This document shows, piece after piece, positions 59,580 through 64,000 of a DNA stretch of 64,000 nt (its first letter is position 1; the number at the start of each line of letters is the position of its first letter). The stretch comes from Streptomyces sp. SID12488 (GTDB lineage: Bacteria > Actinomycetota > Actinomycetes > Streptomycetales > Streptomycetaceae), in NCBI RefSeq assembly GCF_010548275.1, contig NZ_JAAGLT010000015.1, positions 62,001 to 126,000 on the forward strand, read 5' to 3'. The position numbers and the translations under genes were made by a program. The notes under the pieces are model-generated. The model saw nothing but the letters and a program-made list of their open reading frames with translations, made no database searches and was not told where the DNA came from.

Positions 59580-61700
59580 CTACTCGACGGCGGAAGCGGA
59601 ACCGTCGCCGTCGCGGTTGGCGAGGGCGCGCAGGACGTGATCGCGGTGGACGACCATGCGCCCGTTGGACTTCTTCGGCTCCTCGCCCTCGGCCTCCAGC
59701 ACGCGCTTGAGGTCGCCGAACGTCCAGCCGTCATAGGCCGTCTCGTCCAGCACGGCGAGGCGCTTGAGGATGTCGAGCGTGAGCAGACGAGGTGCGTCAC
59801 CCATCGCCCCGAGGATGTCCGCGAGCGCGTCCCGCTCCTCACCCCGCTCGATCAGGGTCAGCGGGGTGACTCCGTCGCGCAGCGCCTCGGCACGTTCGAC
59901 GATGGCTTGGGCCGCTTCGTCGTCGATGTAGTGCGTGCGGACCGTGATGGACGCCTGCCCGGCGGGAATGGCGATGCCATCGGACGCGACGACCAGCGTT
60001 CCGCGGTCGAGCCCCGGACGCAGCAGGTTGGGGGCCGCACCGCCGTCAACTGCCTTGTCCCCCAGCGCCATCCGCGCCTGAGACTCTGTGCCCAGCGCGA
60101 GGGAGGCACGGGTGTGGGCGCCCTCGCGGACGAGCTTGGGGAGGTTCTGGTCGGTGGGGTCCTGCGTGCCCTGCCACATCAGGACGTTCACGGCACGGCC
60201 CTGGTTGTGGATCTTGCGGACCGCCATGTAGTACCGGGAGGTGGCCTTGGAGCCGCCGTAGGGGCGCTTCTCGTCGTCCTTGACGGGGCACATGAACGCG
60301 ACCTGCGCCTCGTCGACCAGCACGATCAGCGGCGGGAACACCGTTTTGGGCGGGGCCTGGATCCGGCGGTTCATCTCGTCCACCGCGCCCTCGACCATCT
60401 CGGTCACCCGGATGACGTGGTCGTCGGTCGGGCCCTGGATGAACACGCTGGCCAGGCGCTCGAACATGGCCCAGTCGCCCACGCCCTTGAGGTCACCGAT
60501 CAGGAACTGCACCGACTTGTCCAACGCGAGCCACAGCGCGAGGGAGCGTAGGGCGACGGTCTTGCCCTGGTTCGACAACCCAGTGATGAGCAGGTGGCGC
60601 TGATACACGCTCAGTGCCGCCATGTCGCCGCGCAGGTCCTGCCCCCAGGGCGCCTTGCCCTTGGTGTAGTCGGCGGTCATCGTCTCGTCGGTGACCAGCG
60701 GGGACGGGCCGATCGGCTCGTCCAGTGCACCCGAGTCGGCCACCCACAGCCGCACCGTGCGCGCCGCTTGCGGGATGGTGATGAACACTTCGTGCTCGTG
60801 CCGGGTGAGGTTCTCGGCGAGCTTGCGGCGCCGGTTCTGCACTTCGATCGTAGAGACCCCCGAGGGCAGGGTGACGTCGACTTCGACGCCGCATCCGGCG
60901 ATCCGGATCGGTCCGAGCATGGACGCGCCGGCGTCGCCCATGTCCTTGATGGCGTTGCGCAGTGCGGGTACTCCGAGGTCGCGCAGGGCCTTGACGACGA
61001 TGGACGGGGTGACCGGCTCACCCTCACCACTGCGGACGGTGGCGGGCAGCGCCCACTGCGGGGCGGCCTGCTGCTTGCTGCCGACCGCCCACAGCGCGAA
61101 CAACGCGAGCAACGGGCCGACGATCAGCGCAGTACCCCACGTGACCTGCACAATCCGGATCAGCAGGGCGATGAACTCGATGGTCGCCTTCAGCGGGGTG
61201 ATGACGTCGGTGATGTCGTGGTTGTTGATCGCCATGACGACCCCGAGGGCGACCAGCACGCCGATGCTCACCCCGGTACCGACCGCGATGCCCTTGGCGG
61301 CCTCTACGGGTGAGTGCAAGAGGTCCATGCGGCGGTGGTGGCGTGCCTGGCGGAAGCGCGTGAGCCGCTCCTCCCACTCCTCGGCGGCCTCCAGGTTCCC
61401 CGCCGCTTCGGCTGTGCGGATCATGCGTTCGTAGCGGGCGCCGGTCTTGCCGTCCCAGGTGCGGCGGGCCACGATCCGGCCCCCGTTAAACGTGTAGAGA
61501 CTGTGCCGCGCCACCGCACGAACAGTGCTCTTCGTGTTCTCGTGCGTGACGGCGGTTTTGACGGCACGTCCGGAGCGCACCCACAACGGCGTCAGGGGCG
61601 CGGGCGGGGCGTCGGGTACCACGGTCAGCACGGTGGGGGTCACGTCCGGCTCAGGGCCGGTCGGCTCGGTTTTGGTGAGAGGGATGACGTTGTCGGTCAT
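59580..61700 (-). CDS. TraB/FtsK-like DNA translocase (conjugation)
   Basis: The 706-aa protein starts at the ATG giving MTDNVIPLTK. Two or three membrane helices lie at about 125-220 (AKGIAVGTGVSIGVLVALGVV, WGTALIVGPLLALFALWAV). The FtsK/SpoIIIE ATPase has Walker A GLSNQGKT (about 373-380), Walker B PPLIVLVDEAQ (about 460) and a C-terminal winged-helix part (about 630-690) that could bind the transfer repeats. In AICEs a single such protein moves double-stranded DNA between hyphae. Spd-like genes flank it. Confidence 0.92.
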   Translation of the reverse strand: MTDNVIPLTKTEPTGPEPDVTPTVLTVVPDAPPAPLTPLWVRSGRAVKTAVTHENTKSTVRAVARHSLYTFNGGRIVARRTWDGKTGARYERMIRTAEAAGNLEAAEEWEERLTRFRQARHHRRMDLLHSPVEAAKGIAVGTGVSIGVLVALGVVMAINNHDITDVITPLKATIEFIALLIRIVQVTWGTALIVGPLLALFALWAVGSKQQAAPQWALPATVRSGEGEPVTPSIVVKALRDLGVPALRNAIKDMGDAGASMLGPIRIAGCGVEVDVTLPSGVSTIEVQNRRRKLAENLTRHEHEVFITIPQAARTVRLWVADSGALDEPIGPSPLVTDETMTADYTKGKAPWGQDLRGDMAALSVYQRHLLITGLSNQGKTVALRSLALWLALDKSVQFLIGDLKGVGDWAMFERLASVFIQGPTDDHVIRVTEMVEGAVDEMNRRIQAPPKTVFPPLIVLVDEAQVAFMCPVKDDEKRPYGGSKATSRYYMAVRKIHNQGRAVNVLMWQGTQDPTDQNLPKLVREGAHTRASLALGTESQARMALGDKAVDGGAAPNLLRPGLDRGTLVVASDGIAIPAGQASITVRTHYIDDEAAQAIVERAEALRDGVTPLTLIERGEERDALADILGAMGDAPRLLTLDILKRLAVLDETAYDGWTFGDLKRVLEAEGEEPKKSNGRMVVHRDHVLRALANRDGDGSASAVE

Positions 61701-61806
61701 GCTGGTACTGCTCCTGACTGCCCCTCTTGCGGGGCGGGATGGGTGAGGGTGCCGGGGTGCCTGTGTCCGTGGAAAGAGGCGGGCACCCCGGCGGTTGTTG
61801 CGTGTG

Positions 61807-62103
61807 TCAGTGGTGGCGGGCGCGGTTCTCGGCATGGCTGAGCTGGGACGGCCCGGTACGCGGTCCGTTGACCCAGCAGAAGGGGCGGATGCCGTCGGCG
61901 GCGTTGAACACGCGGATCGCGGCGCCCTGCGGGGCGTCGGGCAGGGGGTAGACGCGACCGCGGTTCAAAGAGGCCAGCATCCGGGCGCCGTGGTGCTCAC
62001 ATCCGTCCGCGCCGGCGTTGACCGCGTCCAGGACGGTCACCACGGGCGGGCCGACGCACGGGGTCGGGTCCTGCGGATGAGCGGCGGGGCAACGGGCGTC
62101 CAT
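61807..62103 (-). CDS. small hypothetical protein (98 aa) upstream of traB
   Basis: The ATG at 62103 gives MDARCPAAH. The protein is Cys/His-containing (GADGCEHHGARML) and ends HAENRARHH. It starts 2 bp after the previous gene's stop and is followed by a 106-bp gap to the translocase gene. No family recognised. Confidence 0.6.
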   Translation of the reverse strand: MDARCPAAHPQDPTPCVGPPVVTVLDAVNAGADGCEHHGARMLASLNRGRVYPLPDAPQGAAIRVFNAADGIRPFCWVNGPRTGPSQLSHAENRARHH

Positions 62104-62105
62104 GC

Positions 62106-62423
62106 TCACCACCACCCCGACGCCTTCTTGGCCGCCTTCTCGCGGGCAGCTTCCGTGATGAGTCGTTGCTTCTCGCCGTGCAGGGCGGCCAGTTCGGCCG
62201 TCAGCCGCATCTCAGCGTTGGCGGTGGTGGTGTCGATCTGCTGCTCGGCACGGGCGGTGCTCTTGCCGCGTACGACCTTGTAGGAGCCGCCGGCGATGGC
62301 GCGGGCCATGGCCCGACGCTCCGCACCGTTGAGCGGCCACGACTCGCCCCGCTTGACCGCCGTGAGCTTGGCGGCGGCCTTGTGTATCTCGCGGTCCAGA
62401 CGGCGGATCTCGGACTTGGACAC
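62106..62423 (-). CDS. small basic coiled-coil protein (105 aa)
   Basis: GTG start (MSKSEIRRL), 2 bp after the preceding stop. It is highly charged and helical (LDREIHKAAAKLTAVKRGESW, AEQQIDTTTANAEMRLTAELAAL), suggesting a coiled coil. In the transfer operon of the element. Function unknown. Confidence 0.65.
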   Translation of the reverse strand: MSKSEIRRLDREIHKAAAKLTAVKRGESWPLNGAERRAMARAIAGGSYKVVRGKSTARAEQQIDTTTANAEMRLTAELAALHGEKQRLITEAAREKAAKKASGWW

Positions 62424-62425
62424 GG

Positions 62426-62818
62426 TCAGCCCTCTTTCGGGGTCGGCTCGGGGAAGGCGCACAGGACGCACATGCCGAGCGACGTCGGCATGCAGTAGCT
62501 GTAGATGACCTGGCAGTTGGGGCAGGTGCGGCGGGCCAGCATCGCCAGCGCGAGCGCACCCCACTTCCGGGACGTCATCGGCCGCACCGGAAGCGCGAGG
62601 TCGATCCGGTAGAGGTAGGCGACGCGCACCCCGCCGGCTCGCCGGTTGACGCGCATGACCTGCGCAGCTATCGGCTGGCCCCCCGGACGCAGTCCCCGCG
62701 CCCGTAACTGTCGGCGGGTGGCGAACTGCTCGTCGTCGGGAACGAACTTCCAGGGGAAGGTGGGGATGCCGTACCGGGCGCCGGTCGGGTCGAAGCACTT
62801 GCCGTAGGCGGCGGACAT
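62426..62818 (-). CDS. RRQRL-motif zinc-binding protein
   Basis: The 130-aa protein has the RRQLRARGLRPGGQ segment typical of the RRQRL-type family. Towards the C-terminus is a four-Cys zinc site (CPNCQ, CMPTS, CVLC). The start overlaps the stop of the upstream gene (TGATG). This family is common in AICEs and plasmids of Streptomyces. The function is not established. Confidence 0.78.
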   Translation of the reverse strand: MSAAYGKCFDPTGARYGIPTFPWKFVPDDEQFATRRQLRARGLRPGGQPIAAQVMRVNRRAGGVRVAYLYRIDLALPVRPMTSRKWGALALAMLARRTCPNCQVIYSYCMPTSLGMCVLCAFPEPTPKEG

Positions 62819-63678
62819 CAGGCGACCCGCTTCCAGGCGGCCCTGAGGCGGACCTCGGATGCGGAGTGGCCGGCCGCCCGGAAGCGGATGGCCATCTCCC
62901 GGTAGGACAGGGCGGGCGTCTGGCTGTGGCGGATCTCGTCGACCAGGTCGTCAAGCTCCTGGTCGGTGAGTGCGGGTACCGCTTCCAGCGAGCGGGCTGT
63001 GATGGGTTGGGTGGGTCCCCAGACGGGGAGTTCCCAGCGGGGTGTGACGTCGGGTGTGACGCGGCTCGTCACGCTGGTCAGCGCCCTGCCGGTGTCGTCT
63101 CCCTGACGCGCCGCTTCCAGCGTCGACCAGGCGCCGGCAAGGGATTTGGCGGTCTTTGCCTGGACGCGTGCGACGCGGGCCCCGGCGTGCGTCACGGCCG
63201 TCAGCCGCGTCTCCTCGGTCGCAGCCTCAGCCCGCAACCGGGCACGAGCAACGGCCGCTTCATCACGGGCCTCTTGCTGGATACCCCGGATCGCTCCGAG
63301 CGCGGACTGAGTCAGCGCTGTGCGCTCCCACAGTCCGTGCACAAGCCACAAGGCCTTCGCCGCGATCGGCAGCCACGCCACGGCAAGCCACGCGCCGGCG
63401 CCCTGCTCTGCGGTGAGCGCGTGGGCGACAAGGACACCAGCCGCGACCAGACCGAACGACCAACCGACGGCGGTCACGATGCGGTTGTGGTCCCCTTGCG
63501 CGGCGAGGCGGCGCTCGTAGGCGAGGGTAGCCAGCCACCCTCCGTCGATGCCGAGACCGACGACCAGCGCGACCGGCCACGGCACCGCCGTCCCGAGCCA
63601 CATCATGACCACGGCCAGGGTGAGGACCATGGACACCGCCGTCATCGCGACAGCGGGCAGAACGGTCTTGGCCTTCAT
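62818..63678 (-). CDS. Spd/transfer-associated membrane protein
   Basis: The 286-aa protein has four membrane helices in the first 115 residues (VAMTAVSMVLTLAVVMMWLG, VALVVGLGIDGGWLATL, AVGWSFGLVAAGVLVAHAL, WLAVAWLPIAAKALWLVHGL). A cytosolic helical part and a C-terminal winged-helix-like end (LTDQELDDLVDEIRHSQTPALSYREMAIRFRAAGHSASEV) follow. This layout is that of SpdB-type proteins in pSAM2-like elements. It is coupled to both neighbours. Confidence 0.75.
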   Translation of the reverse strand: MKAKTVLPAVAMTAVSMVLTLAVVMMWLGTAVPWPVALVVGLGIDGGWLATLAYERRLAAQGDHNRIVTAVGWSFGLVAAGVLVAHALTAEQGAGAWLAVAWLPIAAKALWLVHGLWERTALTQSALGAIRGIQQEARDEAAVARARLRAEAATEETRLTAVTHAGARVARVQAKTAKSLAGAWSTLEAARQGDDTGRALTSVTSRVTPDVTPRWELPVWGPTQPITARSLEAVPALTDQELDDLVDEIRHSQTPALSYREMAIRFRAAGHSASEVRLRAAWKRVA

Positions 63679-64000
63679 GCCGCACCCCCCACCGCGAGCA
63701 CAGCGGCGACGATGAGCAGGGCGCCGCCGACGCAGGTGAGGTCGACCGCGCGCTTGAGGCCGGTGAACTTCGCCACCGCGATCCGGGACAGACCCGCGAT
63801 GTCCGCGCCGATGTCCTCAGACAGGGCGGCGGCGATCTGCTCGGCGGTGAGCGTGGCCCACAGAGGGAACCCGCGCCCGCCGCTCAGGTTCGGGCGTACC
63901 GACCGCAGCAGCAGACCCGCCGCCGCGACCAGCGCGAGGATGCCCGTACCGCCGATGGTGAGGGCGGCGGTGTTGAGGGGGAGGTCGCGGGCGACGGTCC
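63675..64000 (-). CDS. Pycsar-effector-like transmembrane protein (N-terminus outside window)
   Basis: Only the C-terminal 108 codons are present. Two membrane helices (TIGGTGILALVAAAGLLL and LTCVGGALLIVAAVLAVGG) enclose a loop containing LSEDIGADIAGLSRIAVAKF, the pattern of the PycTM family called Pycsar effector. In defence these are pyrimidine-cyclase-controlled membrane-disrupting proteins. In AICEs they recur next to transfer genes and their role there is not clear. The stop overlaps the next start as ATGA. Confidence 0.65.
   Translation of the reverse strand, partial: TVARDLPLNTAALTIGGTGILALVAAAGLLLRSVRPNLSGGRGFPLWATLTAEQIAAALSEDIGADIAGLSRIAVAKFTGLKRAVDLTCVGGALLIVAAVLAVGGAA

Noticed and set aside
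55477..64000. RepSA-type (pSAM2) replication
   Set aside because: No RepSA-like gene seen; prim-pol plus D5-like helicase indicate a different replication type.

Overview
The window is very GC-rich actinobacterial DNA. The order dprA-whiG-TetR-M23 peptidase-rpsB-tsf-pyrH-frr-cdsA-(hypothetical)-rlmN is the conserved arrangement of Streptomyces, so the host is almost certainly a Streptomyces chromosome. It falls into three blocks: a large accessory island (1 to about 42,870), a short core segment (about 42,870-53,165), and the start of a second, unrelated integrative element (about 53,166 to beyond 64,000).

Block 1 is an integrated element. Its right end carries a large serine recombinase (41,289-42,761) reading away from a junction lying in the Walker B region of the Mg-chelatase-like comM/yifB gene. 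Only the C-terminal part of comM remains in the window. The cargo is a defence-rich island: an uncharacterised two-gene module with a PD-(D/E)xK-like protein (5,468-7,512), a trypsin-like protease fused to a DNA/RNA endonuclease (8,015-9,889), a NotI-like restriction-modification pair (12,945-15,158), an anti-phage dCTP-deaminase-like gene with a tiny overlapping partner (25,005-26,871) and a Gabija gajA-gajB pair (27,771-30,390). Two candidate RiPP loci lie among them: a DUF692/MNIO enzyme with an 82-aa precursor-like peptide (430-2,091), and a radical SAM/SPASM enzyme, a GCSC-containing peptide and a GNAT in one operon (17,359-20,408). The rest consists of regulators (Lsr2-like, XRE/DUF5753 with DUF6879 and DUF397, a sigma factor trio), small membrane proteins, a J-domain membrane protein, a decayed ISL3 transposase and a tRNA 3'-end fragment, which suggests a composite history.

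Block 2 is core DNA: the comM remnant and dprA (DNA processing), whiG (sporulation sigma factor), a TetR regulator, a secreted M23 peptidase, rpsB-tsf (ribosomal protein S2, EF-Ts), pyrH-frr-cdsA (UMP kinase, ribosome recycling, CDP-diacylglycerol synthesis) and a conserved unknown. The first seven codons of rlmN follow and then identity to rlmN stops.

Block 3 is an actinomycete integrative and conjugative element (AICE) of the prim-pol replication type, inserted in the 5' end of rlmN. Nearly all of its genes read leftward, many with stop-start overlaps: a Pycsar-effector-like membrane protein (cut by the window end), a Spd-like membrane protein, an RRQRL-type zinc protein, two small genes, a TraB/FtsK translocase, a second Spd-like protein, a prim-pol, a small zinc-finger-like protein, a D5/P4-like primase-helicase, excisionase and tyrosine integrase. 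Five copies of an 8-bp CCTCCCTG motif lie beside the translocase gene. The distal end of this element, and whatever restores an rlmN start, lie outside the window.
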